23,083 bases of DNA from QHCA01 sp038237645 (GCA_038237645.1 JBBRYN010000058.1:1-23083), one strand, 5' to 3'. Shown: positions 9,009 through 16,703, numbered from the stretch's first letter. The notes: generated by a model not told the origin, from the sequence alone. Numbers and translations: made by a program.

Positions 9009-10375
9009 GACAGCCCCACCGCCGTGCCCCGCGCCATCGGCCCGAACAGCAGGGTGGCGATGTCGGGCACCCGCTCGCTCGGCAGGCCCAGGACCGGCGC
9101 GAGCAGCGGGTCGACGACATCGCGCTCCTGCGCGGTCCCGGCCGCGCCCTGATCGGCTCCGAGCAGGGCCTCGGACAGCCCGCGGCCCAGGGGAGGCATC
9201 GGCGGCAGCCCGGGCAGGCCGGACAGGCCCGGCAGCGGCGGCAGCCCGAGCGGCGTGTAGACGTTGGGCCCCCGGCTGCCGTCGCGCAGTGCCGGCGCCG
9301 GGCCGGGGAAGCGCGTCGCGCCGGAATAGCGCTGGTAGCAGCGGGGCCCGCGGTGCTCGCCGTAGGCCGGATCGTCGAGCCCAGGGCGATATTTGTCGCG
9401 CTGCTGGACGATCTCGAGGGAGATGTGCAGCCGGCCGCCCCGGAACGTCTTTTCCAGCAGGGGTTCGGAGTCGGTGAGGTCCTTCAGCAGGCAGGGGAAC
9501 TCCGGGGAGTAGCGCGCGAGCAGTGCCAGGACCGGCCGGCTGACCTGGTTGACCGCGATGATGCGCTGCTCGTGTTGCGCCAGGAATGCATCGGCGGTGG
9601 TGGCCAGCCCCGTGGTGCTCTGGAACAGCGAGTGCACCTGCACCTGCTGCTGGCTGATCGTGGCACTGGTGACGCTGAGGTTGCCCAGCACCGCCAGGAT
9701 GTCGGGGGCGGCGTCGGCGTAGGTCTCCGTCACCTTGGCCAGGGCCGTCACGTCGGCCTTGATGGTCGGCATCTCGGGGTTGATCTGCCGGAGGTAGGCG
9801 CCCAGGGTCACCAGGTTGCGCCCGAGTTGCTCACCGCGTCCCTGCAAGGCGGTCGCCAGGGCGTAGAGCGTGGCGTTGACCTTGGCCGGATCGAGGGTGC
9901 GCAGCAAGGGGATGAGGTCGTCGAAGACCCGCTCCAGCTCGAGCGTCCGGGCCGAGGCGTCCTGGTGGATCACCGCGCCCGGCCGGATCGGGTGGGGCGC
10001 CGGCAGGGTGGGCAGCAGCAGGTCGACGAAACGCTCGCCGAACAGCGTCTTGGGCGGCAGGGCGGCGGTGACGTTGGCCGGGATCAGGCCGGTCTTGCTC
10101 GGCTGCAGGGCCAGGTCGACGGTGGCCTGCCGGCCGTCGGATCGCACGTGCCGGACCTCGCCGACGATGATCCCGCGCAGCTTGACGTCGGATCCGACCT
10201 GCAGTTGGTTGCCGATCCGGTCGGTGACCAGGGTGACCCGCACCACGGTGGTGAAAGCCTTGGTGTAGAAGCCGATGGACAGCGCGACGAGCCCGCACAG
10301 CAGGACCACGAAGGCGAGCCCGAGCACCCGGCGGCGCACGATCGCCCCGATGGTCATCATCGTGTTGTCGGCCAC
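9005..10375 (-). CDS. mceA: Mce family protein A
   Basis: The first Mce subunit, 456 residues. One membrane helix (about 14-36) precedes the Mce domain (about 43-120), with GSDVKLRGIIVGEVRHV and LFGERFVDLLLP. The long helical domain follows, then a C-terminal region with PGLDDPAYGEHRGPRCYQ and a Pro/Leu/Gly-rich stretch of PGL-type repeats (about 370-400). The GTG start at 10375 lies 2 bases after the yrbEB stop (TAG), and no strong ribosome site is visible, so translational coupling is likely. An internal ATG pair (codons 6-7) is an alternative start. It acts with YrbEA/B and Mkl as a lipid importer, by analogy with characterised mycobacterial Mce systems. Confidence 0.95.
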   Translation of the reverse strand: MADNTMMTIGAIVRRRVLGLAFVVLLCGLVALSIGFYTKAFTTVVRVTLVTDRIGNQLQVGSDVKLRGIIVGEVRHVRSDGRQATVDLALQPSKTGLIPANVTAALPPKTLFGERFVDLLLPTLPAPHPIRPGAVIHQDASARTLELERVFDDLIPLLRTLDPAKVNATLYALATALQGRGEQLGRNLVTLGAYLRQINPEMPTIKADVTALAKVTETYADAAPDILAVLGNLSVTSATISQQQVQVHSLFQSTTGLATTADAFLAQHEQRIIAVNQVSRPVLALLARYSPEFPCLLKDLTDSEPLLEKTFRGGRLHISLEIVQQRDKYRPGLDDPAYGEHRGPRCYQRYSGATRFPGPAPALRDGSRGPNVYTPLGLPPLPGLSGLPGLPPMPPLGRGLSEALLGADQGAAGTAQERDVVDPLLAPVLGLPSERVPDIATLLFGPMARGTAVGLS

Positions 10376-10377
10376 GG

Positions 10378-11226
10378 CTAGCCCGCTATCCGTACCGTCG
10401 TCGTGGCGCCCCAGATGGCCAGGCTGAGGAAGAAGTCCACGATGTTGATCGCGACGATCGCCGTGCGCACCGCCCGGCCGACGGCGACGCCGACACCGGC
10501 CGGGCCGCCCGAGGCAGTGTAGCCGTAGTAACAGTGGATCAGCACGATGACGACCGCGAACACCAGCACCTTCAGGAACGACCAGAGCACGTCCTGCGGT
10601 GCGAGGTACTGCTGGAAGTAGTTGTCGTAGGTGCCGGTCGACTGCCCGTAGTAGGCGGTGGCGATGGTTCGGGTGGCGAAGTAGGAGGAGAGCAGGCCGA
10701 TCACGTACAGCGGGACGACAGCGGCGAAGGCGGCGATCATCCGGGTGGTGACGAGGAAGGGCACCGACGGCACGCCCATCACCTCGAGGGCGTCGATCTC
10801 CTCACTGATCCGCATGGCACCGAGCTGGGCGGTGAAGCCGCAGCCCACCGTGGCCGACAGCGCCAGGCCGGCCACCAGCGGGGCGATCTCGCGGGTGTTG
10901 AAGTAGGCGGAGATGAAGCCGGTGAAGTTTTCCGTACCGATCTGGTTGAGCGCCTGGTAGCCCTGCAGGCCGACCTCGGTGCCGGTGAAGAAGGTGAGGA
11001 ACGCGATGACGCCGATGGTGCCGCCGACGACGGCGAGACCGCCGCTGCCGAAGCTGACCTCGGCGAGCAACCGGAAGATCTCCCGCTTGTAGCGGCGTAG
11101 GGTGCGCGGCGTCCAGCGCAGCGAGGTGAGGTAGAAAGCCAACTGCCCGCCGAGGTCGTCGAGCCCCTCGACCGGCCGGTGGGCGACCCGGCCCAGCGAC
11201 CGTCCCGGAGTGCCGAGCCGAGGCAT
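10378..11226 (-). CDS. yrbEB: YrbE/MlaE-type ABC transporter permease B
   Basis: A 282-residue polytopic permease of the MlaE/YrbE family. It has a cytoplasmic N-terminal region (about 1-60) followed by several hydrophobic helices. The coupling motif SEEIDALEVMGVPSV (141-155) is the family's EExDAL site, which contacts the ATPase. In this copy the motif is followed by FLVTTR rather than the VVPR seen in its partner. It should pair with YrbEA in the membrane above the Mkl ATPase and below the Mce tunnel. The start ATG at 11226 shares one base with the yrbEA stop (TGATG). An open frame upstream is a shadow of yrbEA. Confidence 0.95.
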   Translation of the reverse strand: MPRLGTPGRSLGRVAHRPVEGLDDLGGQLAFYLTSLRWTPRTLRRYKREIFRLLAEVSFGSGGLAVVGGTIGVIAFLTFFTGTEVGLQGYQALNQIGTENFTGFISAYFNTREIAPLVAGLALSATVGCGFTAQLGAMRISEEIDALEVMGVPSVPFLVTTRMIAAFAAVVPLYVIGLLSSYFATRTIATAYYGQSTGTYDNYFQQYLAPQDVLWSFLKVLVFAVVIVLIHCYYGYTASGGPAGVGVAVGRAVRTAIVAINIVDFFLSLAIWGATTTVRIAG

Positions 11227-12005
11227 CAGGTGCCCCTCGGGGGGATCAGCTGGAAGTAGATGGCCGTCATCACGAAGTTGCTGAAGAACAGCAGCATGAA
11301 GGTGATGACCACCGACTGGTTGACCGCGTCGCCGACGCCCTTGGGCCCGCCGCCGGCGGTCAGCCCCTTGTGGGAGGCCACGATGCCGGCGATGAGGCCG
11401 AACACCAGTGCCTTGATCTCGCCGGCCCACAGGTCGGGCAGCTGGGCGAGCGCCGTGAACGACGCGAGGTAGGCCCCCGGCGTGCCGCCCTGCAGCACGA
11501 CGTTGAAGAAGTAGCCGCCGGCCACGCCGACCACGGAGACCAGCCCGTTGAGCAGTACGGCGACAAGCATCGTGGCCAGCACCCGGGGGACGACCAACCG
11601 GGCGATCGGGTCGATACCGAGGACCTGCAGGGCGTCGATCTCCTCGCGGATCTTGCGGGAGCCGAGGTCGGCGCAGATGGCCGAACCGCCGGCTCCGGCG
11701 ATCAGCAGGGCCGTCACGATCGGGCTCGCCTCCCGCACGATGCCGAGTACGGCCGCCGATCCGGTGAAGGACTGTGCGCCGAGCTGGCGGGTGATGCTGC
11801 CCAGCTGCAGTGCGAGGACCGCTCCGAAGGGGATCGACACCAGGGCTGTGGGTAGGATCGTGACGCTGGCGACGAACCAGGACTGCTGCACCAGCTCGCG
11901 CCACTGGAACGGCCGCCGGAACAGCGCCCGGAAGGTGTCGAGGGCCAGCGCGAACAGGCTGCCGCTGGCCGCCAGCGGGCGGGCGAGCAGGTTCGGGCTG
12001 CTCAT
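11226..12005 (-). CDS. yrbEA: YrbE/MlaE-type ABC transporter permease A
   Basis: A 259-residue permease of the MlaE/YrbE family. An amphipathic N-terminal segment (RRPFQWRELVQQSWFV, about 30-45) precedes membrane helices with the conserved GSAICADLGSRKIREEIDAL stretch (107-126) and then QVLGIDPIARLVVPR, the coupling site for the ATPase. The start ATG at 12005 overlaps the mkl stop as ATGA. Unlike the usual mycobacterial mce loci, where the ATPase is encoded elsewhere, its ATPase gene lies directly upstream. Confidence 0.95.
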   Translation of the reverse strand: MSSPNLLARPLAASGSLFALALDTFRALFRRPFQWRELVQQSWFVASVTILPTALVSIPFGAVLALQLGSITRQLGAQSFTGSAAVLGIVREASPIVTALLIAGAGGSAICADLGSRKIREEIDALQVLGIDPIARLVVPRVLATMLVAVLLNGLVSVVGVAGGYFFNVVLQGGTPGAYLASFTALAQLPDLWAGEIKALVFGLIAGIVASHKGLTAGGGPKGVGDAVNQSVVITFMLLFFSNFVMTAIYFQLIPPRGT

Positions 12006-13024
12006 CGGCCGCCCTCCGCCCGGTCGCCGAAGTGCCCCCGGGTGCCGGTGGCGCCGGCCATCGGGTCGTCGTGCCGCGGCCGGCGGGCCGGCCCGCTGTC
12101 TTCGAACGATCCGGCCGGCGGGGTGATGCCGTGGTCGCGGCACCACTGCCCGGGCGCCCGCTGGGTGGGCCGCGTGCTGCCGTCGCTCGGCTCGAGCTGC
12201 ACCGGGATCGGCGGCAGGTCGGGCATCACGTGGTCCCGCTCCGATTCGAGCTCGGCGGTGTCCTTCTCCTCCGCCATCCCGATCGGGCCCTGCCGGCGGG
12301 CGTTGAGGAACTGCCGGACCACCGGCTCGTTGCTCGACAGCAGCATCTCGCGCGGGCCGAACATCGCCAGGTGCCGGCGGTAGAGCAGCCCGATGTTGTC
12401 CGGCACCGTACGGGCGGTGTTGATGTCGTGTGTGACGATCAGGAACGTGGCGCCGATCTGGGCGTTGAGATCGACGATCAGCTGGTTGAGATAGGCGGTG
12501 CGGACCGGGTCGAGGCCGGAGTCGGGCTCGTCGAAGAGCATGATCTCGGGATCGAGCACCAGGGCGCGGGCCAGGCCGGCGCGTTTGCGCATGCCGCCGG
12601 AGATCTCGCCGGGCAGCTTCTTCTCGTCGCCGAGCAGGCCGACGAGCTCCATCTTCGCGCCGACGATCTGGCGGACCTCGGACTCGCTCTTGCGGGTGTG
12701 CTCGCGCAGCGGGAAGGCGATGTTGTCGTAGAGGTTCATCGACCCGAACAGCGCGCCGTCCTGGAACAGCACACCGAACAGCTTGCGGACGCGATAGAGC
12801 TCGCGCTCGCTGAGCGAGGGAAGGTTCTTGCCCTCGATCCAGATCCTGCCGTGGTTGGGTTTGAGCAGCCCCACCAGCGTCTTGAGGAACACCGACTTGC
12901 CGGTGCCGGACGGGCCGAGCAGCACGGAGATCTCGCCGGCCGGCAGCGTGAGGGTGACGTCACCCCAGATGAGCTGCTTGCCGAAGGCCTTGGACAGCGC
13001 CTCGACGCGGACCTCGACCCCCAA
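12002..13024 (-). CDS. mkl: ABC transporter ATPase of the Mce system (Mkl/MceG)
   Basis: The 340-residue ATPase that powers the Mce lipid importer. It has Walker A GPSGTGKS (37-44), Q-loop Q88 in GVLFQDGALFGSMNLYDN, signature SGGMRKRAGLARAL (142-155), Walker B IMLFDEP (161-167) and H-loop H199. After the ATPase core come NARRQGPIGMAEEKD and a hydrophilic C-terminal extension, the mark of MceG/Mkl as opposed to plain MlaF. The extension here ends in an Arg/Pro-rich tail unlike the mycobacterial one as I recall it. The start is TTG at 13024: the product MGVEVRVEALSKAFG lines up with the MGVSIEVNGLTKSFG I recall for M. tuberculosis Mkl, and GAAGGGAG lies upstream. It is the first gene of the operon, with a 199-base gap and a terminator before it. 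Confidence 0.95.
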   Translation of the reverse strand: MGVEVRVEALSKAFGKQLIWGDVTLTLPAGEISVLLGPSGTGKSVFLKTLVGLLKPNHGRIWIEGKNLPSLSERELYRVRKLFGVLFQDGALFGSMNLYDNIAFPLREHTRKSESEVRQIVGAKMELVGLLGDEKKLPGEISGGMRKRAGLARALVLDPEIMLFDEPDSGLDPVRTAYLNQLIVDLNAQIGATFLIVTHDINTARTVPDNIGLLYRRHLAMFGPREMLLSSNEPVVRQFLNARRQGPIGMAEEKDTAELESERDHVMPDLPPIPVQLEPSDGSTRPTQRAPGQWCRDHGITPPAGSFEDSGPARRPRHDDPMAGATGTRGHFGDRAEGGR

Positions 13025-13145
13025 CGCGGGCTCCCTTCAGACGCCATCCGAACCGGCGTGCAACCGGCCACACCGACTCACGCGGGCTCAACGACCGGCG
13101 GACCGGCCAGATGACGGCTCGCCGCGGCTGCCGAGCAGTGTGGCA

Positions 13146-13176
13146 CGGCGGCCCCCTCGGATCGAGGGGGCCGCCG
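13146..13176 (-). terminator. strong hairpin terminator after rplL
   Basis: On the minus strand CGGCGGCCCCCTCG pairs perfectly with CGAGGGGGCCGCCG around a 3-base loop: 14 base pairs, nearly all G-C. It lies about 48 bases after the rplL stop and 120 bases before mkl. The T tract is missing, as is common in actinobacterial terminators. It should insulate the mce operon from ribosomal-protein transcription. A weak -10-like CACACT (13142-13137) just after it is the only promoter hint I see for mkl. Confidence 0.8.
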
Positions 13177-13223
13177 GATTTGTCCAGTGAGCTGATCGGT
13201 GCGGCCCGAGACCGCGCGGTTGA

Positions 13224-13610
13224 CTACTTGACCGTGACGGTGGCCCCGGCCCCTTCCAGAGCGGCACGGGCCTTGTCTGCCGCCTCCTTGGCAACCTTTT
13301 CCAGGACTGCCTTGGGCGCGCCGTCGACGAGGTCCTTGGCCTCCTTCAGGCCGAGGCTGGTCAACGTGCGCACCTCCTTGATGACCTGGATCTTCTTCTC
13401 ACCGGCGGCCTCGAGGATGACGTCGAACTCGTCCTGCTCCTCGACCACCTCGGCGGGCGCGCCACCGGGGCCGGCGGGCGCCGCGACGGCGACGGGGGCA
13501 GCGGCAGTCACGCCGAAGGTGTCCTCGAACTGCTTCACGAATGCAGCGAGGTCAAGCAGGGTCATCTCTTTGAACGCATCGAGCAGCTCGTCGGTGCTGA
13601 GCTTCGCCAT
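13224..13610 (-). CDS. rplL: 50S ribosomal protein L7/L12
   Basis: The 128-residue stalk protein of the large ribosomal subunit, present as dimers bound to L10, which recruits translation GTPases. The N-terminal dimerisation region reads MAKLSTDELLDAFKEMTLLD. An Ala/Pro/Gly/Val hinge follows (about 38-56), then the globular C-terminal domain with KKIQVIKEVRTLTSLGLKEA and DLVDGAPKAVLEKV. Start ATG at 13610, 37 bases after rplJ. The frame is open upstream to 14024, but that stretch is a shadow of rplJ. It is followed by a strong terminator and not by rpoB. Confidence 0.98.
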   Translation of the reverse strand: MAKLSTDELLDAFKEMTLLDLAAFVKQFEDTFGVTAAAPVAVAAPAGPGGAPAEVVEEQDEFDVILEAAGEKKIQVIKEVRTLTSLGLKEAKDLVDGAPKAVLEKVAKEAADKARAALEGAGATVTVK

Positions 13611-13647
13611 GATGGGCGATCCTTTCGCGGGGTGTGTTGGGACGGGG

Positions 13648-14250
13648 TCAGCCTTGGGGGGCGGGGTCGGTGGGCGCGGCGGCCGGGTCGACTTCGGCGG
13701 CGGTCGGCTCCGCGGCCGCACGCTGCTCCTGCAGCGCGGCCGCCAGGCGGGCGACCTGGGACAGCGGTGCCTGGAACAGCGCAGCCGCCTGGGACAGCGA
13801 GGCCGCCATGGCACCGGCCAGCCGGGCGAGCAGCACCTCGCGGGACTCGAGATCGGCCAGTTGGCGCACCTCGTCGGCGGCCAGGAACCGGCCGTCGAGG
13901 ACCGCGCCCTTGACCACCAGCAGCGGGTTGGTGCGGCCGAAGTCCCGGAGCCCCTTGGCCGCGGCGACCGGATCACCGCCGACAAAGGCGATCGCCGTCG
14001 GCCCGGTGAACAGCGCCTCGTCAATGGTGAGGCCGGCGTCCGCCGCTGCCCGCTTGGTGAGAGTGTTCTTCACGACCGCGTATGTCGTTCCGGCGCCCAA
14101 GGCGCGGCGGAGCTCGGTGAGCTGGGCCATGGTCAGCCCGCGGTATTCGGTGAGCAGCGCAGCCGCGGAATCCCGGAAGGCCCCGCTCAACTCCGTGACG
14201 GCAGCGACCTTGTCGGAACGAGGTTCGCCGCGGGTGGTCGTGCCGGCCAT
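13648..14250 (-). CDS. rplJ: 50S ribosomal protein L10
   Basis: The 200-residue base of the ribosomal stalk, binding 23S rRNA and the L7/L12 dimers. Recognised by SAAALLTEYRGLTMAQLTEL, YAVVKNTLTKRAA and FVGGDPVAAAKGLRDF. The last 25 residues are an Ala/Pro/Glu-rich extension (AAAEPTAAEVDPAAAP). The ATG at 14250 is chosen because AGGAGGG sits at ideal distance before it; the in-frame codon at 14292 would start inside the leader RNA. A conserved-looking L10 leader precedes the gene and suggests autoregulation by the L10-L12 complex. Confidence 0.97.
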   Translation of the reverse strand: MAGTTTRGEPRSDKVAAVTELSGAFRDSAAALLTEYRGLTMAQLTELRRALGAGTTYAVVKNTLTKRAAADAGLTIDEALFTGPTAIAFVGGDPVAAAKGLRDFGRTNPLLVVKGAVLDGRFLAADEVRQLADLESREVLLARLAGAMAASLSQAAALFQAPLSQVARLAAALQEQRAAAEPTAAEVDPAAAPTDPAPQG

Positions 14251-14284
14251 CTGCCCTCCTGCGTCAGCGGGTGCCTGGTCGAGG

Positions 14285-14455
14285 GGCCCCACTCACGACG
14301 AACGCCCCGGCGCAGGGCGCACGGGACGTGGCGCCGCAAGGCAGCGGCGGTACGAACCGTCCAACCTGCGCGGGTCGCCCCGGGTGAGCGGGACCTTCGG
14401 CCGTGCCGGAGCACGACGACCAGCGGTCTTCGGTGGAACGTCCAGCAGCCTACGT
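14285..14455 (-). ncRNA. ribosomal protein L10 leader (autoregulatory mRNA structure)
   Basis: The transcript ahead of rplJ carries CCGAAGACCGCTGGT (14433-14419), the small hairpin CGTGC-TCCG-GCACG next to it, CCGAAGGTCCCGC (14400-14388) and GACCCGCGCAGGT (14376-14364). The first and last motifs match what I recall of actinobacterial L10 leaders, where the L10-L12 complex binds the mRNA and represses the operon. The boundaries are approximate. Confidence 0.65.
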
Positions 14456-14476
14456 CGTCCCCCTTCACCCGGCCAA
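14447..14476 (-). promoter_or_regulatory. candidate promoter for rplJ-rplL
   Basis: On the minus strand TTGGCC (14476-14471) and TAGGCT (14452-14447) are 18 bases apart. The predicted transcription start falls just at the beginning of the L10 leader, which supports it. The match to consensus is moderate. Confidence 0.4.
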
Positions 14477-14506
14477 ACCGAACGCCCCAGCCAGCCGGTC
14501 CGGTGG

Positions 14507-14572
14507 CCGGTGATCATGCACATCTGCAGGGCGACACGCCGAGACAGCCCACCAAACCCGCATGATCACCGG
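14507..14572. repeat. 13-bp perfect inverted repeat upstream of rplJ
   Basis: CCGGTGATCATGC (14507-14519) is repeated in perfect inversion at 14560-14572 with 40 bases between. A further GATCAC lies at 14575-14580. It sits in the 389-base gap between rplA and rplJ, about 30 bases upstream of the candidate rplJ promoter. It could be an operator with two spaced sites, or a long-loop stem after rplA. The remaining part of the gap, nearer rplA, shows GC-rich hairpins but no gene. Confidence 0.75.
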
Positions 14573-14639
14573 GGGATCACGAGCGGACGACCGGAGGCCG
14601 GCGGGGAGGCGGCGCGAAGGCCGGCCAAAGCCGGTCGGG

Positions 14640-15359
14640 TCAGCCGGCGGGCTCCTCCTCCTGGAGGAAGTTGCGGGTGCGGTTGGAGTCGACCGGGATG
14701 CCCGGGCCCATGCTCGTCGCCACGGTGACCTTGCGGATGTACTTGCCCTTGGAGGCAGACGGCTTGGCGCGCGTCACCTCGTCGAAGGCGGCCGCGTAGT
14801 TTTCGACCAGCTTCGCGGCGTCGAAAGACGTCTTGCCGATGACCAGGTGCAGGTTGGCCTGCTTGTCGACCCGGAAGTTGACCTTGCCACCCTTGATGTC
14901 GGAGACCGCCTTGGCCACGTCGGGGGTCACCGTGCCGGTCTTGGGGTTGGGCATCAGCCCGCGCGGGCCGAGGATCCGGGCGATCTTGCCCACCTTGCTC
15001 ATCTGGTCGGGTGTCGCCACCGCGGCGTCGAAATCGAGGAAGCCGCCCTGGATCCGCTCGATCAGGTCGTCGGAACCCACCACGTCCGCGCCGGCGACCT
15101 CTGCCTCGACGGCCTTGTCCCCGGTGGCGAACACGATCACTCGGGCGGTCTTGCCGGTGCCGTGCGGCAGGTTGACCGTGCCGCGCACCATCTGGTCGGC
15201 CTTGCGGGGGTCGACGCCGAGCCGCATGGCTACCTCGACGGTCGCGTCGTAGCTGGTCGGGGACGTCTCCTTCGCCAGCCGAGCGGCCGCCAGCGGACTG
15301 TAGAACTTGCCGGGCTCGATCCTCTCGGCGGCCTGACGGTACTTCTTTCCGTGCTTCAT
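14640..15359 (-). CDS. rplA: 50S ribosomal protein L1
   Basis: The 239-residue L1 stalk protein of the large subunit, which also represses translation of its own operon in many bacteria. It contains GVDPRKADQMVRGTVNLPHG, FLDFDAAVATPDQMSKVGK, RILGPRGLMPNPKTGTVT and KGKYIRKVTVATSMGPG, the standard L1 landmarks. Start ATG at 15359 with AAGGAG four bases upstream. It lies 72 bases after rplK; a small hairpin (GGGCC/GGCCC) occurs in that gap. Just past its stop a short hairpin CCGGC-TTTG-GCCGG (14634-14621) could be a weak terminator. Confidence 0.98.
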   Translation of the reverse strand: MKHGKKYRQAAERIEPGKFYSPLAAARLAKETSPTSYDATVEVAMRLGVDPRKADQMVRGTVNLPHGTGKTARVIVFATGDKAVEAEVAGADVVGSDDLIERIQGGFLDFDAAVATPDQMSKVGKIARILGPRGLMPNPKTGTVTPDVAKAVSDIKGGKVNFRVDKQANLHLVIGKTSFDAAKLVENYAAAFDEVTRAKPSASKGKYIRKVTVATSMGPGIPVDSNRTRNFLQEEEPAG

Positions 15360-15431
15360 CTCGCTCCTTGAGTTGTGGTCAGGCGGGCCGGTCAGGCCCT
15401 CCCACGTCCTGCGATGACCCGGGCGCTCGGC

Positions 15432-15869
15432 TCAGCCGGAGACCGTGATACCCATCGATCGGGCCGTGCCGGCGATGATCTTCGCCGCGGCGTCGACGTC
15501 GTTGGCGTTGAGATCCTCCATCTTGGTCTCCGCGATCGTGCGTACCTGCGCCCGCGTGACCGTCGCCACCTTGGTCTTGTGCGGCTCGCCACTGCCCTTG
15601 TCGACCCCGGCCGCCTTGAGCAGCAGTCTGGCGGCCGGCGGGGTCTTGGTGACGAAGGTGAACGAGCGGTCCTCGTAGACGGAGATCTCGACCGGCACCA
15701 CGTCGCCGCGCTGCGACTCCGTCGCGGCGTTGTAGGCCTTGCAGAATTCCATGATGTTGACACCGTGCTGGCCCAGGGCGGGCCCGACCGGCGGCGCAGG
15801 GTTGGCCAGGCCGGCCTTGATCTGCAGCTTGATCACAGCCGACAGCTTCTTCTTCTTCTTGGGGGGCAT
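15432..15869 (-). CDS. rplK: 50S ribosomal protein L11
   Basis: The 145-residue L11 protein of the GTPase-associated centre. It starts with a lysine run (MPPKKKKKLSAVIKLQIKAG), followed by the proline-rich loop NPAPPVGPALGQHGVNIMEF, the thiopeptide-binding side of the N-terminal domain, and the RNA-binding C-terminal domain with KVATVTRAQVRTIAETKMED. Length is normal. The ATG at 15869 is 12 bases after nusG and has GAGGT upstream. It is clearly in one operon with nusG and rplA. Confidence 0.98.
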   Translation of the reverse strand: MPPKKKKKLSAVIKLQIKAGLANPAPPVGPALGQHGVNIMEFCKAYNAATESQRGDVVPVEISVYEDRSFTFVTKTPPAARLLLKAAGVDKGSGEPHKTKVATVTRAQVRTIAETKMEDLNANDVDAAAKIIAGTARSMGITVSG

Positions 15870-15881
15870 CTGCGCTACCTC

Positions 15882-16703
15882 TTAGATCTTGGAGACCTGG
15901 TTGAAGTTGAGCTCGACCGGCGTCTCGCGGCCGAAGATGGACACGAGCACCTTGAGCTTCTGGGATTCGGGGTTGATCTCGGCGATGCTGGCCGGCAGGG
16001 TCGCGAACGCACCCTCGGTCACCGTGACGGAGTCACCCACCTCGAAGTCGACGACGGTGACCTTGGGCTTGGCCTCGCGCTCCACGGCCGGGAGCAGGAT
16101 CTTCACGACTTCTTCGGTGTGCAGCGGCGACGGCTGATCCATTCGCGACGTCGCACCGACGAAGCCGGTGACCCCCGGGGTGTTGCGCACCGCCGACCAC
16201 GACTCCGGGGAGAGGTCCATGCGGACCAGGATGTAGCCGGGGAAGACCTTGCTCTGGACCTGCTGGCGCTTGCCGTTCTTGACCTCGGTGATCTCCTGGG
16301 TCGGCACCTCGATCTGGTAGATGTAGTCCTCCATGTCGAGCGAGGAGATCCGGCTCAACAGGTTGGTCTTCACCTTGTTTTCGTAGCCGGCGTAGGAGTG
16401 CACGACATACCACTCCCCCGGGGCCGACCGGAGCTCCCGGCGCAGATCCTCGACCGGATCTGCCTCCTCGGCGAGCACCGTCTCCTCGGCCAGCACCGTC
16501 TCCTCGGCGGGCACCGTCTCCTCGGCCAGCACCGTCTCCTCGGCGGGCACCGCCTCCGATGCTGCCGACTCCACCGGCTCCGCCGTGGCAGGCGGTGGCC
16601 CCGCCCACGTCTCGGTCAAATCGTTTTCGGTGTCCAACGGCTCGGCGGTCCGTGCCTGGGGCACGCCGCCCACAGCGGTGCTGGACTGGTCCGGCTCGGA
16701 CAC
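15882..16703 (-). CDS. nusG: transcription termination/antitermination protein NusG with repeat-bearing N-terminal extension
   Basis: A 273-residue NusG. The conserved part begins near residue 97: NGN domain GEWYVVHSYAGYENKVKTNL through SKVFPGYILVRMDLSPESW and NTPGVTGFVG (about 97-182), and a KOW domain VGDSVTVTEGAFATLPA to the C-terminal NFNQVSKI (about 219-273). It binds RNA polymerase and links it to Rho or the ribosome. The first 96 residues are an acidic, presumably disordered extension, a feature of actinobacterial NusG. Residues 51-80 are built of six-residue VxAEET units. Start GTG at 16703 with AAGGAG upstream. The gene is flanked by secE (50-base gap) and rplK. Confidence 0.97.
   Translation of the reverse strand: MSEPDQSSTAVGGVPQARTAEPLDTENDLTETWAGPPPATAEPVESAASEAVPAEETVLAEETVPAEETVLAEETVLAEEADPVEDLRRELRSAPGEWYVVHSYAGYENKVKTNLLSRISSLDMEDYIYQIEVPTQEITEVKNGKRQQVQSKVFPGYILVRMDLSPESWSAVRNTPGVTGFVGATSRMDQPSPLHTEEVVKILLPAVEREAKPKVTVVDFEVGDSVTVTEGAFATLPASIAEINPESQKLKVLVSIFGRETPVELNFNQVSKI
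16464..16553. repeat. 18-bp tandem repeat, five copies, inside nusG
   Basis: Five 18-base units (16464, 16482, 16500, 16518 and 16536) of the form CTCCTCGGCSRGCACCGT, differing at only two or three positions and alternating between two versions. They encode the in-frame six-residue repeat of the NusG N-terminal extension. Because 18 is a multiple of three, copy-number changes would not shift the frame. Confidence 0.9.

Noticed and set aside
12032..13114. Plus-strand open frame of about 360 codons opposite mkl
   Set aside because: The opposite strand carries all ABC ATPase motifs; this frame has none.
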